From: Hemibagrus wyckioides
Lineage: Eukaryota > Chordata > Actinopteri > Siluriformes > Bagridae
Length of the DNA stretch: 64,000 nt
Assembly: GCF_019097595.1 (NCBI RefSeq)
Contig: NC_080732.1
Coordinates: 4,782,354 to 4,846,353, forward strand
Reading direction: 5' to 3'
How positions within the stretch are numbered: position 1 is the stretch's first letter; each line of letters starts with the position of its first letter. The notes below the pieces were generated by a model that did not search any database, was not told the origin of the DNA, and saw nothing but the letters and a program-made list of their open reading frames with translations. Position numbers and translations under genes: made by a program. Shown here piece by piece: positions 1 to 13,004 of this stretch.

Positions 1-252
1 TTCATTATATTTAGCACTAATTCCTTGACTTATGCAATGACAATTTAAAGACGGTGTGATAGTCTCCAAGTGGTTCGATCCATGGCAGTCCCCTGGGGCA
101 GTCCACGCTGATCTATCCCCAGCAGCAGTGAGCACCACCAAGCAACAAGATTCCAACCGGATTAGAGCATCTGGATGGATCAGGCAGCAGTAGTCACACT
201 GGGAGCTCAGGAGTTGGTTGTCTAGCTTGACATAGACAGGCAGACAGAGAGT

Positions 253-272
253 AGAGAGAGAGAGAGAGAGAG
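253..272. repeat. (AG)n microsatellite
   Basis: Uninterrupted AG dinucleotides. Confidence 0.95.
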
Positions 273-434
273 AATATTTGGTATCCTTGTGATGGTCAAA
301 GACAATGTACACTATGTGCAAAGGGCAGGCAGGGATTACATCATATTACATGTGTTTGATGTCTTTTGCCATCAACTGGCTGATGCTTCCGCCTAGTAAA
401 AACACATTTCCATTTGACATGATACTAGATGGAT

Positions 435-441
<7 letters not shown>

Positions 442-471
<30 letters not shown>
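442..471. repeat. (CT)n microsatellite
   Basis: CT dinucleotides with one interruption near the left end. Confidence 0.95.
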
Positions 472-474
<3 letters not shown>

Positions 475-1084
475 CTGATGAATCATCAGGCAGCTTCAGT
501 AAGGGCTCTAAAGCTTTGTCCCAGCATCCAGACTGCTGTTCATTATATCACTACAATATGTTTGTCTTTCTTTTGTGTTCATCTGTAAATACACTGCTAA
601 ATGCTACAATGAAAATATATCAATATACAACAATACACGATTTATTCCCTCTATTGTTGCAGACCTGGCCAAATTTCATTGTTTGGTAACTATGTAGTGT
701 AACAAGTGTGTTTTACTGCTGTGTCTACTACTACACCTGCTAAACAAAATCATCATGGGTCAAGAGATACTCAGGTGAAGGAATAGAAGTCTATCTTTTG
801 TCCCATTTTTTGAGCTGATGCACAAAATCTCCCAGATTGATCGCTTCCTGGAGCAGAATTAATCCTCAGTGGAAAGAAACAGCAAATGCAGAGCAAAGCA
901 ACGTGGCACAGTCTGCTTTTATTTTTAAATGTGCCGTATCTGTTTTATAGTGATTGGACACAGCAGTCCTGAAAATGAATGAAAATGAATACACTGATCT
1001 CAGACAACAAACACAAGTTTCCTCATTCTCTGGAGATAGCTCTTGCAGGGATCTGTGTGTGGGTGGGCGTGTGTGTTTGAGTTT

Positions 1085-1104
1085 GTGTGTGTGTGTGTGT
1101 GTGT
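1085..1104. repeat. (GT)n microsatellite
   Basis: Uninterrupted GT dinucleotides. Confidence 0.95.
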
Positions 1105-1332
1105 AACGCTGCGGCAGTGTCAGATGAGAAGATGACGGATGGGTCTTGAGGCATCGCCCACAGACACGTGAAAGGATGTGCTGATATCTTACAGCTACAG
1201 CCACACGCCAAGTCACATTAAAGCAGCAGTCAGTGTTTCTCAAGGACTTTATGAAGAGGGAAAAGAGCAGACAGACGCATGCAGGGATCACGGCACACTT
1301 CATGTAGTACACTGATTTATGCAGTCAGCTGT

Positions 1333-1333
<1 letters not shown>

Positions 1334-1384
<51 letters not shown>

Positions 1385-1400
1385 AAATATATATATATAT
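1334..1400. repeat. Compound (CT)n(GT)n...(AT)n microsatellite
   Basis: About 43 bases of CT repeat pass straight into GT repeats and, after a short AT-rich spacer, into AT repeats. Confidence 0.95.
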
Positions 1401-1555
1401 GATTTATGTTGTTCTTATTAATTATTAGGACATAACAATGGCATTACTTATTAGATGCGATGCTAATTTAACCTTCAGATAAAAGACAACCTTTGAGACA
1501 CAAATGCTACACATTTTATCATCCACAATACAAGCATCTCATTAGAGCAGATAAG

Positions 1556-1690
1556 GCTCTGAATTACTGATCAGAAAGTTGGCTGTAAGCCCCAGCACTG
1601 CCAAGTTACCACTGTTGGGCCCTTAAGCAAGGCCTTTAACCCTCTCTGCTCCAGGAGTGCTGTATCATGAATATCATTGCTGAAATTGTA
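1556..1690 (+). mobile_element. Degenerate tRNA-type SINE fragment
   Basis: The segment reading CCCCAGCACTGCCAAG, then TTGGGCCCTTAAGCAAGGCC, matches in the same order the body of the SINE copies at 48570-48712 (opposite strand) and 34266-34450. The tRNA-like head is degraded. Confidence 0.65.
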
Positions 1691-2038
1691 CTCTGTTCCC
1701 AACTTCACAACAAGCTGTGATAAAAAAAGAGACATATAATATATGTAACAAAATGCTCCTTCTTCTTCATCCCGACCTCACACAAGCATGAAACAAGCAT
1801 AAAGACTGCAACAAACACAAACTACAACTGTTTCTGGAGACATGATTAGTATAAACAAATGATTACTGTAACTGTCCAAGCTAGACTTCACACACCATGG
1901 CCACAGTGCTGACATTAACACCTCTGGTATTCATCCCCAGGGGTTTTGAGTGTTTCGGGAGGCAAAGTAGTAGGGTTCATGTTTAATTACATTTGTGGAA
2001 CTAATTTAAATACAGATACAGTACTTTAGAGCACTTTT

Positions 2039-2043
<5 letters not shown>

Positions 2044-2070
<27 letters not shown>
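2044..2070. repeat. (TC)n microsatellite
   Basis: Uninterrupted TC dinucleotides, followed by a short CA-rich stretch. Confidence 0.95.
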
Positions 2071-2074
<4 letters not shown>

Positions 2075-4623
2075 ACACACACACCTGTACACTATATACA
2101 TTATATCCCTGAAGCTCTGTGTGGAGTTGTGTAGTGGGAGTGTGAGGAAGAAACCATCATCAGCTTCCTCCACCCAGCACCAGCCGAGAGCTGACAGAGA
2201 TCAATGTATCAGCCTCTGGCAGAGCCGCACTGCATCGAGGACAAGAAGCCTCAGAGAAAATGCTGGAAAGTGGAAACATAAAGAAGAATTTCAGCTGAAA
2301 TTCTCACACCATGAGTCTGCACAGAACTGTCCTTCATTCATAATATATTTCGAATAAAATCAGACGCAAACCCCAACAACAATAAATTCCCAACTGAATA
2401 AAAAGAAGACAAACTGGTGATCTAAGCTTTCCAACTCTTAGCCAAGGAGTGACTATGAAACAGGAATTTATTTCATGCTAAATTTCCTAAACTGGATTTT
2501 TCCCCCCTCTTAATTTCTATTTAAAGTCTTATTACTCGCTCAAGAGCTTGTCCTCTCTAAATGCTTTTCTCCTGATGGACTAGCCAGCATTAATGCCTCT
2601 CCATCCTCAGCAGCTCTTAACAGGAATAAAACAGCAACGGACCATAAAGTCATTCCATTTCTGCTTCTGTTACTGAGAATGAGAGGCAGAATTGTTAAAT
2701 TGCTTGACGCCATTGCGAACATTTAATAAACGACTTCTTAATACACCACCTATGACCTCTATGTGGTTTTCGCCATCATTTTTAGCAGTTACTCATTTCA
2801 ACTCTGTTCAGCTCAGATAAGTGACAGGAACCTTGACCAGTAGAGCTTAAATGTGTGCTCTCTGTATTACTCAGAAATGAATGTGGAGCATTTGATGGGT
2901 GAAAGTGGCTGATGCTGCAGAAGCCTTTATTTTTACACCTGACAACAGAACTCAGACTTGTTACGTTATAAATGGGTCTAGAAAGTTCGATCAAGGATGT
3001 GCTTTTAGCCCTGATGTCAGCTGTAAATAGAAATGTCCAGGCTAAAAGCTCCGAATGAATGTTTCAGTGAAGCAAGCGGAATTGGTTTTGTGTCAGTTAG
3101 TAATGCTGATTTACTTCAGGTCTTCACTTTAAAGCTCCAAAAAGGCCCTTCTGAGTTTAGTTGTTTGTTTGTTTGTTTGTTTTGTCTCTCATTAAAGTTG
3201 TGCCTTTCTTACAGCTTTACAGCAGATAAAACCAATGAACTATCCTAATGGTACAAGAGGTCTCTCACCATTTGTAGGTTTGCGTACATCATCGTGTCAT
3301 TTTCAGATCACAACTGGAAGAAAAGTCAGTATCCTAGTGTGCTTATGTGATTCTGAATCATTTGAATATAATTTTAACTTCTTTTTAACATTGGAATTCC
3401 CTCCTGTTTTTGCCATTCCCATGTTCAGCATTGAATGTCTTTGTCATGTCACGCTCCACAGTGGTGGTTAATATGATGCTCATATAAAAGTAGACACTCA
3501 TGGATTTAAGAATTTGTCATTTTTTTTAAGCATTTCTGTTTTTACTTAGGCTACTAGGGGTGATATATTCATCGAAAAGTTTTTTTTTTTTTAAAGCTGT
3601 TTTGTTTTTTGCTTTTGTTTTAATCACAAATGTCAAAGTAAATGGTGATATCAAACCCATTTCTGCTCTGCCCCAAGTGCTTGTTCTTACGCATCTAAAA
3701 TTTAAAGGTGCTATCTTCAACTAAAATTCTGTGTAAAGTTATCCAACCGAGGGAAAAGCACACATCTCACACTGAAACCCAACAGAGTCCTGACTCATTT
3801 TATATCAGACTTGAGGCACTAAAATAATTCACTTCTTTATACTGATTGAAAATGTCCCATAAGTCGATTTCCATTTCGCTGGTGCACTGGTAAAAAAGGT
3901 TAATTGGCTTGAGAGTATGAACCTTCGTTGCTTGTAATTTCTGAGATTTTTATTTGTTGAATATGAATACTTTTGATTTTGAATACGTTTCGAACTGTAT
4001 TGTGTGTTGATTATTTCCCTATAACAGTATTAACCCCAGTGCTTGACATACGTCTTTAAAAACATGTCATGTCCCACATATTTGTATAAAATCTAGCTCT
4101 CTTAAAATACCGTTCTCATCTTTAGTGTCTTACTGTCTTCTGAATTGTTTTTGTCATTGTAGAATGTCAAAAAGAATCTCCGTGCCAGAGAAACCCATCA
4201 TGAGCTGTACTTCAGTGTTGAAGTCATTTCCACTATAGTCAGTGTAATTACCCCGCCACTGTAATGTGTACAATTTATGTGTCAGCAGTCTGATAATGGC
4301 TTGCTGTTTAAAAGCTGCTGTGGGGGCTGCGGGTGTGATGTGCTGATTACGCTGGCTGCATTTTAAAGAATCGCACCGTTACATGAAGCTCTCTGAGTAA
4401 TGCAGGCATGATCGCATTAGTCATACAGGTGTAATAATCGCTGAGCTTTCGCTACATTGACGTTATTTATTCTCCTCGCTTCACGCCAAAAGATAGCAAG
4501 TTTCTGGAGGAAATGTTTCTTGAACGGAAAAAAAAAAAATCTATCGTTGATTCCATCTTTTTGGCAGGTGGAAATTGTTGTGTTTGGTCAGATCAAGGCT
4601 AGAGTGGAGACACGTTTTCATGT

Positions 4624-4990
4624 CTAATCTAATCTAATCGAATCTAATCTAATCTAATCTAATCTAATCTAATCTAATCTAATCTAATCATGTGTCATTA
4701 AATCTATTCTAATCATATCTACTCTAATCCAATCATAGCTAATCTAATAATGTCAAATCTAATCTAATCTAATCATGCCCAATCTAATCCAGTCATATCT
4801 AACTTAATTGAATCTAACCATGTATAACCTAAAACAATCTAATCATGTCTAATCTAATCCAATTTAATCTAATCTAACCATTTATAATCAAAAATAACCA
4901 CATCTAATCTAATTATATCTAAACTAACCATGTCTAATCTAATCTAATCATGTCTACTTTAACCCAATCTAACCTATTCATCTAATCAAA
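4624..4990. repeat. (TAATC)n pentanucleotide array
   Basis: The first ~65 bases are nearly perfect TAATC tandem repeats. The remainder is a decaying form in which runs of TAATC alternate with CATGTC- or CATATC-type units, giving a higher-order pattern. Confidence 0.9.
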
Positions 4991-6465
4991 CCAAACAGAT
5001 TTGCTCATTCAGATGTATCTATTCTCATAATGTCTTTCTACCAAAGTCTACTAGGGGTTCATGTTCTTAGGTTCATGCGTTTTCTTTTTATTCGATATCG
5101 TCTCAAGCGCGTGTCGTTGCGCGTACAAATCACTATAAATGTCAACGGTTTTCCACCTCACCTAACTCACTGAATTTTTTTCTCATGTCAAACTCCATAG
5201 TAGTCATTATCAGCGCATATGAAAGCTCATAGGTGACACTCAGGGCTTGAATATTTGTGTTTTTACCTAGCCGAAAAGTCTGATTATCGTGTTTAAATTT
5301 TATCCTTTTATTGTAGCGATGTATACAATGTTTTACTATCAGAAAAGCTGGAATCGTGCTGTCTGGTTTATTTCTGTACCAGCGTTACTGTGGATAGTTA
5401 TTTGCCCAGCATTTGGCTCAAACTCCGCCCCTTTCTCATCTCAACACACAGTAACAATACTTTACACACTGAAAGCCAACAAAGTCCTTGATTCTTCATC
5501 CTGCTTTTCATAAAACTGCAGTCAACTAGAAATATTCACAGCAGAATATTTTCCATTTAAAATGGTAAATAGACATTTTTGGAATTTTAGAATATTGCAA
5601 ATTAAGAAAGTAAATGTGCAATAGCTTGAATATTCAGTATTCAAGATTCAGCACTATTCCTATATCTCTGTATAAATAAAGGCAAATTTGTGATATTGGA
5701 TATGTCAACTGCTTTGTAGATAAGGTCAAGCATTTATTTTTTCAGACTGTTTTATCCATTCCATTAAGGCATAGCTTCAGATGACACTCTAATGGATTTG
5801 ATATGATATGAAGCTTCAGGTTTTACAAGCTAAAGCTGAAGTGTGCTGTAGTTATAGAACAATTTGGAAAACTACCGAAATTCTGAAATTAACATAAATA
5901 TTTCTACCTCAAGTTAGAGCATAATTACATTAAAATATCGAATTATTCTACTTTCTGAATAAAATTTGAAATGTAAAAAATAACATTTTTAGCATTTACA
6001 CTATTAGTCTCAGATCCTAGTGTATAGTGTGATGGATGGATTGTTACAGTCAGAAAAATATAATCAGGCTAAAAGAACAAACTAAACCTCACACTTACTG
6101 CACACACAGATGCTACCTGTCACTACAGGGATTCTGAGACAGATGCAAGTGCAGGTAAGGCAGCTTTAATAAAGTGTTTGTAGACAGTCCAAAAGCATAA
6201 AGCAAACTCAGGGTCGCAGAAACAGGCACAGGTCAGGTGATCTGCAAACAGGATCAATTCGGAACGAGAACATGGGTAACTAGGGGCAGAAACAAGGTCA
6301 AACTGGCAAGGCATACACAGTAAACAAAGGCTTCGTGTGGGCAGAAACATAATGTAAACTGACCATATACTATAAACACTGCGTATGTTTTTTAAATAGT
6401 GTGACTGTGAGCATGTGTGTGATTGGAAACAAAGGATAAGAAATTTGGTGATTGACCTACTGAAC
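4991..6465. other. Gene-free AT-rich stretch
   Basis: No coding signal was seen. Positions about 5188-5490 resemble about 3445-3800 on the same strand at low identity (shared blocks such as CATGTCA followed by CTCCA.AG, and TTTTTACCTAG versus TTTTTACTTAG), which suggests an old dispersed repeat pair of unknown class. Confidence 0.5.
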
Positions 6466-6876
6466 CTACTGCATTTGATTCATTAGCTGTTGCATTTGAT
6501 TCAGTATCTACTGCATTTGATTCAGTAGCTGTTGCATTTGATTCAGTCCCTACGACATTTGCTTCAGTAGCTGCTGCATTTGATTCAATACTTACAACAT
6601 ACAACAGCTGCATTCGAAATCACATACTTGGACAGTACGTTCTGCATTTGATTCATTAGCTGTTGCATTTGATCCAGAACATACTGTATTTAATTCAGTA
6701 CCTATTGCATTCGATTCAATACCTACTGCATTTGATTCAGTATCTACTGTATTCAATTTAATGTCTGATGCATTTGATTCAGTACCTATTGCATTTGATT
6801 CAGTAACTGCTTCATTCGAGTCAGTACCTTAAACATTTGATTCAGTACCTACTGCATTTGATTCAGTACCTACTGC
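6466..6876. repeat. 21-bp minisatellite
   Basis: Roughly 19 to 20 degenerate tandem copies of a 21-bp unit close to TGCATTTGATTCAGTACCTAC. Because 21 is a multiple of three, part of the antisense strand reads as an open heptapeptide repeat (ESNAxxT). This is a by-product of the array, not evidence for a protein. Confidence 0.9.
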
Positions 6877-7837
6877 TCAGCCATTGATACAGTACGTACT
6901 GATTGTTATATATGTGTGTAGTATGAATACATGTACTACATGTGCCGTGTACATCAGCTTTGTCATGTGTCATTGTTTTTTCCTGTTTATAGAATCTTTT
7001 TTCTGTTAGTAAACAATGTGACTTTTTTTGTGGGCGGGTATAGATGGCGGCAGAAAGATTTCCCTGACTGCTTTATAAGCAGTAGTTTTGTTAGTTTGTT
7101 TTTAAACAATGACTGGTCAAAATCCGAATTTATCTGACTATGTTATGTCACTCACTGTACAGGACTGCAAATGTTATTTGGAAAAAAAAAAAGGGACGGA
7201 TCCAGATTGTCTGACCCGTACACGCTGTGGATTCACGATGTGACAGGATGACCTCCGGTTGAGTGACCTGACATCACCGATCTGATAGAAAAACTAAGCT
7301 CTTCAGGCAGCTGTAGAAGAGGAGATGACACTTTCCTTTGTTTAGTCTCCAGTTGTTAGCTACCAGTTAGCTAACATACATGATAAAAAGTTAGTGTTAC
7401 ATAAGAAATCATTTAACTTTTTCCCTAATTTCTGATTAGTTGTCCATGCATATGAAATAGTTAGACACGTAACCAAACCATAAACCATACCAACAAAAAA
7501 CAATAGTTTCTTTAACCTTATCTGATATGAAGTGTGCGTGCAAATGCAAGCATTTTTGATTATAGTTTCTGTCTAGTCCGCTCGTTTTACTGCGTTTAAC
7601 CACAAATGTCGAAGATGACATTTGTGTTCCTTGTGTAGCCGACTCCGTACTGGTTTGCATTGGTGGCCTCCAGTTTTCCATTTTTTTGCATCCAGCTAGC
7701 GCTGTGATGTAATCGTGAAGGCCCAAAAAGGGTCCATGTCTTCAATAATTTACTCAGGTTTTGTTAAACAATTATGCTTTATCCAAAAGGAAGAATGTTT
7801 AATATCTACAGCACTTACACTTCTTTTCTTCACATAT

Positions 7838-7945
7838 CCCAGCTTGTTAGGAAATTGTGGTCAGAGCTCAGTGTCAGCCATGATACAGCAACCTTGGAGA
7901 GGGTTTAAAAGCCTTGCTTAAGGCCGTATTGGGCTTAAACCTCTG
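7838..7945 (-). mobile_element. tRNA-type SINE fragment
   Basis: The blocks CCCAGCTTGTTAGGAA, GTCAGAGCTCAG.GTCAGCC and AGAGGGTTTAA recur in the same order at 48576-48680, which identifies both as copies of one SINE family lying antisense. Confidence 0.7.
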
Positions 7946-9694
7946 ATAGTCCAGGTATTTCTCGCCTACTGTTTTAGGAATACTTAGAATTTGGATATAC
8001 TACTCCTTTGCTGTACTGCTTTTTCTCATGTACTGTATAACCGCTACACTCATTAAAAGAAAAGTAACAACGAAAAAGCCAAAACTCCAAAAGTGTGTTT
8101 ATTTTGTGGCTCACACGCCAACACAGCAGGCCAAAAGATAACACATAGCTTGAAGAAGGAAGCAAGAAACCTAAATAGCATGTGTTTATTCATTATCTGT
8201 GTGCTTTCCATCTGACTCATCCACTAGGGATGCACTATGAGAAAAAAAAGAAAAAAAAATCATTCATCTCTGCCTTAACATCATAGTCTTTTTGAATCTT
8301 TTTTTTTTCGCCTGGTTCACCATTTTTATTTCATGTTGCTAAAATAGTTCTTATGCTCTCTGTAGGAACAGAAGATTCTAGACCCTGATAAAAGTCCCTA
8401 TCAGATGTTAGATGTTGACCAATCGATTGATGCATACTAATACTCAACCTGGTGTTGGTTAGATTAGTCATTTAAAAGTTTGCTTAGGAAACGTTTGGAC
8501 TGTAAGGAGTTTTTGAAATAGTAGAGGATGGAAAAGCTCAGCTAGATGAGAAGAAGTTGTTCCGAATCTCCACCGCCATCTCCATCACCAAGCACTTAGT
8601 GTAACACTTTGGTTCATTTACACATTTACATGTCAAGAAGGACTGTGGGGAACAACGAGTGTCTCTGCTCTCTGTTCTGCCTGAATAGATGTGTCTATGC
8701 GCCTTGATCCAGGTGACTGCTCGATAGCAGCAGGTTTTTACAAAACCAGGCTTCTCTGTGTCAGCTGAGGAAAGAGTTCACATTCAGAGATGCATATCTG
8801 TGATATATGACTTTGTGGGGATTTATGCAAATGCTTTAATCGCTCTGCTTCCCACAGCCAAGGTACCATTTTTCTTCTAAACTGACACATTATGTGCAAT
8901 GATCAAAATGCACATGTGTGATGCAGTGTGTAAAGCAGAGGAGAAAATAGAAAGAGAGTATGTGTATTTATCTTTAGTATTTAAGAATATATATATATCT
9001 ATAGCTCAAGCAATATGTAATTAACTGTAATAATTTCTATAGCCACATGTTATATCTACATAAAAAAATATAAAAATGAAGAATTAGCTACAGATGTAGG
9101 CACAGATAAGGGCAAATAAACAGACCTAGTCACCTTTTTCCGGGAGTTCATGGAATGAACAAAAAAAGAAGAGGGAAAAAAAAGAATCAGAAGGACCAAA
9201 GATCCTACAGGAAAAGAATAATTGCTGTCATACACACATATACATGTTACATACACAGATTTTATAAACACACTTTCTCATCATTCACAAATGACCACAA
9301 ATGCAAGGTTGAAAGAATCCCTAACACATGCAAAATACAGCATGTTTGATCACTCTTGGTTGAAAGAATTGTCACTGAACAAGATCTAGGTCACACTGTT
9401 CACACTGCCCTTAAACACAAAAGCAGCACCATATATAGAGGAAACATCTTTTATACTATCTATTCATGCACTAGAGTTCGGATTTGATCAGCAGCTTGAG
9501 TGGCTGCTGTATGTAGCCTTGAAGAAATATAGTGAGTCGCTGCATAAAGAGTCTTCTAGCCCTTCATGTGGCTGAGCTGAGGCAGTAAATTTTAAGCAGC
9601 GCACGCAAAACCTTACGTCCTACTTCCTGAAATTTCTGTAAGAGTGACAGTTTCGTTATGGTCAGTGATACCCAGTCTTCTAAATTTAAGTCCA

Positions 9695-9785
9695 CCTATT
9701 CATCCATCCTTTTTTTGTACCGCTTATTCTAAGCAGGGTCGTGGGGAACATGGAGAGGATTCCAGCTGACTCAGGGCAAAAAAGA
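9695..9785 (-). mobile_element. SINE 3'-tail fragment
   Basis: TCATCC repeats followed by GTACCGCTTATTCTAAGCAG and GGTCGTGGGGA match the 3' part of the second SINE family, also seen at 43020-43305 and 62318-62690. The head is missing. Confidence 0.45.
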
Positions 9786-10581
9786 AAGAAATGTTTTTTT
9801 GATGGATTTTCTAATTTTTTCAGTTTGTTCAGTGTCCTCAGATGCTTGCGATTTAACAAATTAGCAACGTTAAACAGATAAACAGCTTTGTGAGGCTTAT
9901 AAATGGATCACAGACGTGCTAATATAATTCTGTGGCTGTTTTATTGCAGATTATAACTGATAGACAAAATATTAGGTGTTCAACTGAATAAACACTTTCC
10001 CACTTCACCTAGACTGAAAACTCAATTTCTGTAATTTTGTAATTCACTATATCACTCACAGGGTTCCCTGTTGCTGGCCAAGTAAGCCGTAAATAACCTT
10101 CACCAGACACTTTAAAGTGGAGTGAAACATTCAGTTAAAGTTAAATCTCCCATTTGAATTAAAGTGTCACTTAAGGTTGACAATAATGCATACACTGGCA
10201 ACCCAGTAAGTGATTTTTGACTGGCAAAACCCAAATTTCAATTACAAAATGGAGGCAGACATGAAAAGGCACATGAGATTGAAAGACCTGTCAGGTCTGA
10301 TGGTGGATGCATTTTGTCACAGTAGAAAGAGACACAACTAAAGATGAATCAATCATTAAATGGTGCATTGCAGGAATAAGACTCATTTAATCATAACCAA
10401 ATCTGACTGACTGTCAACTTTATGGCTGAGCTGAAGAGCTTGAGAATTTCTGACCCAGAGAGTAAACGGAGGAACCAGAGAGTAAAGCATAACTCTAGCA
10501 CAATTTGGTTTCATGAAGAACAAGTATATTTCATTTCTAACACCATTCGTTCAACTTCCAGACATCACATCAATCTAGAAC

Positions 10582-11103
10582 TTGCGTAAAGATTATAGAT
10601 GGAGGTTGAATTCAGTGAGAAAATTTCATGAGTCTAGCTTGAGTCCCACATCTATCGAGGCAGTGCGCCAGATTCAGTCATGGTTTCTCCATTTTGTTCT
10701 CTCAGCTGACTCTAATACCTCCACCTTTTTGGGCAACACTGACATTTTAGGGAAAGCCTACAAAAGGTTAAGCCATTCAGGTGCTGCACACAATGGCAGT
10801 TTTGCAGTTGTACCGAGCTGCTCCTCAATGACATCTGAACTCTGCCAGGCCACAGATTTAGTCCAGATGGCCCATGTCATCACCCAGTTTCATGACTGCC
10901 TTTACTTGCCACAGAGAGGCAATCTGACAGAGCTAAAAGAATGGGACAAAACCTTTCTTTTAGACATCCTGATGTCTCCTAAGGACCTTTTATTCCATCG
11001 CCGCAGTGAGGAGCTAGGGCTCGGCCAGTACCCACCAGCCCCAGCCTGGTCTGCTGTGGCAGGAAAAGAAGGCTACCAATACAGTCTGAGCCACCCCATG
11101 TAA
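10582..11103 (+). pseudogene. DIRS-like gag remnant (probable)
   Basis: This is a 173-codon open frame directly upstream of the DIRS-like reverse-transcriptase relic and on the same strand. A central stretch (residues about 93-140, including NLTELKEWDKTFLLD) has the spacing and composition of the Gag-like first product of fish DIRS elements as I remember it. That is a weak, memory-based comparison. The upstream flank shows no recognised terminal repeat. The alternative is a chance open frame in repeat-derived DNA. Confidence 0.4.
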
Positions 11104-11395
11104 AATCTGGGTGGCTGGCCAGTGCTTAGGGGCAGGTCCCCCAGGTGAGAGACAACCATCTCCACTATGTGGGCCAGAAAGGAATCTTAATGCCTGAGGT
11201 CTAGGGATCTCAGGCATGCCCCTTTAAGGCCATTTCCATTGCTGTCTACCCTGCCACCTCTGGTATTTCGGGTTCAGCCATGACCACCCATGCTTAAGGT
11301 CATTGTGTTGCAGATCAGGTCAAGGACTGATTTGTGATGATAATCCTGGAGGGTGAATTTCTTCAGATATGCATCTCACAAGAGCAAAGGAGATT

Positions 11396-12980
11396 CACCT
11401 GGTTCGCTTTTGGGGTGAAGTGTACCAGTGCTGTGTTCTCCTTTTAGGCCTAGTCTTATTGCTCACCCTCACAGAGTGCATGATCGGCTGCTCTGGCATC
11501 ATTACACCCTGGGGGATCCATGTACTCTATTATCCAGATACCTGGCTCATCTTGGCTCAGTTGAGGGAAGTGGAAGCCAGGCATTGAGATGCCATGCTTG
11601 CCCACATGAGAAGTGTGTGCTTTCTCCCTCTCTGAGAACCACATTCTAGGGGATAGTTTGGGAATCAGCCACGATGCGGGCACGTCTGTCTCCCGCTCTG
11701 GGGAATTCCATCCTTTCTGCTGTAAAGGTCTGACTTTACAATCTGTCTAAACTGACCTCTCTGCCTCTCAGGCTTAAATGTTGCTTAGCTCATGACTGTA
11801 GCGGCTAAAGCAATCCCTTTGGGCCTGCTACACTTAAGACTGTTTCAACTCTGGCTCAGGCAGACACCCTTTTCAGGTTCACAAGTGTTACGCATCATGA
11901 GCTTCATACTCTTCTTATGTGGACAGACCCTGGTTTCTCACCTTGGGTCCCACTCTTTGGGTGTGTCCGTGTCACAGGAGTCTTTCAACGGACACCTCCC
12001 TCTCAAGCTGGGGAGCGGCCCCAGATGGCTGCCCTGTATGTGGCATTTAGGAGGGCTTCTGTCTCTAATGGCACATAGATTGCCTGAAGATGGGAGGGTC
12101 CCCTTCATCATGAATGGTCCCCTTCATTAGGGTGGTCTGTGTTTGTGCCCTCCATTCAGCTTGGTGCACCAGATCTGTCCCTAGGTAGAGACCAGATTTC
12201 CCTAGGTAGAGATTAAACTCTGCTGAGGCAGGGGCTGAGGCCTGGGGAATGGCATTTACACCCATAGGTGGTGGAATGCATATGCCAATTTTTGGCTGGG
12301 CAGAAGTGGCTCTCTGAGGAGTTGACCCACTGTGCCCTGTGCCTTGCTCTTTTCCCTACTGGATGGTGCTCCTTGGGAGATTTCCGTCAGGAGGAACCTC
12401 CTCTCTCAGGTGCATGGGTGATTTTCCACCCTCACCCTTAGATTTAGAACCTCTGGTCTGGCCCCTTGTGGGAAACAGATCCTAGACTCCATTCTCCCAA
12501 CTGAGGTTGTGGAGACTATTTTGAACTTTCGCCTCTGGTATAATCGGCATTGTCAGGGTCTAAGTTTACTGCCTAGTTAGTACAGTGCTAGATTTTCTGC
12601 AGACATGCCTCATCGAGGGCCTATCACCCTCTACATTGAGGTACTGTACATGTGGCAGCCATTGCTGTGAGTTGTGCCTGTTCTCTGGTCCCTCACCTCC
12701 TGCACTGTGCCAGATGGCTGAGGCTTTCCTGTAGACTGTGTCTACACTGAGAGGTCCCAGGAGGGGCTTTTCCAAGCCCTCTTTGAGCCAATGTAGTCAG
12801 CCTCTGGGGAGTTTCCAACCATGGAAACGGCTCTGCTATAAGCTGGTCATCCGGCCTTTCTGCAGACCTTCTGCTCTCCACCCCACGAGTTGGCAGAGCA
12901 GGAGAGACTGCACCTGCTGTGCCTAGTTCAGGTTCTTGGGACTTATGCCTATTGCTCGAGTGCAATGCATAAGACCCCTG
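11396..12980 (+). mobile_element. DIRS-like retrotransposon relic A (RT-RNase H-recombinase)
   Basis: Degraded coding blocks lie in the DIRS order on the plus strand. At 11396-11565 a reverse-transcriptase core reads FTWFAFGGEVYQCCVL, then LTECM, then DTWLILAQ; the usual YLDDW catalytic block is changed to YPDTW. At about 11790-12175 an RNase H/linker region contains LGLLHLRLFQLWL and ends in GGLCLCPPFSLVHQ. At about 12890-12975 a tyrosine-recombinase piece reads ERLHLLCLVQVLGTY. Several frameshifts and stops separate the blocks, so no functional protein is possible. DIRS elements integrate by a tyrosine recombinase rather than a DDE integrase and lack ordinary LTRs. Confidence 0.8.
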
Positions 12981-13004
12981 GTTCTCTTTTAGGCCAAAGC
13001 ATAC

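Larger units (their letters stand above)
1..4621. other. Gene-free stretch with simple repeats
   Basis: No convincing coding exon, splice-bounded open frame or RNA gene was found. The short open frames lack homology-like features and several run through CT or GT arrays. It holds dinucleotide arrays and one degenerate SINE, listed separately; the rest is unremarkable AT-rich sequence. Confidence 0.7.
6900..10560. other. Gene-free stretch
   Basis: No gene was recognised on either strand. Apart from a SINE fragment at 7838-7945 and a SINE-tail fragment at about 9695-9785, only AT-rich unique-looking sequence is visible. Confidence 0.6.

Noticed and set aside
3445..5490. Possible tandem duplication of 3445-3800 and 5188-5490
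   Set aside because: Similarity is weak and patchy by eye; kept only as a note in the annotation.
6392..6613. 73-codon repeat protein on the minus strand
   Set aside because: A product of the 21-bp minisatellite; no start context, splice sites or neighbours.
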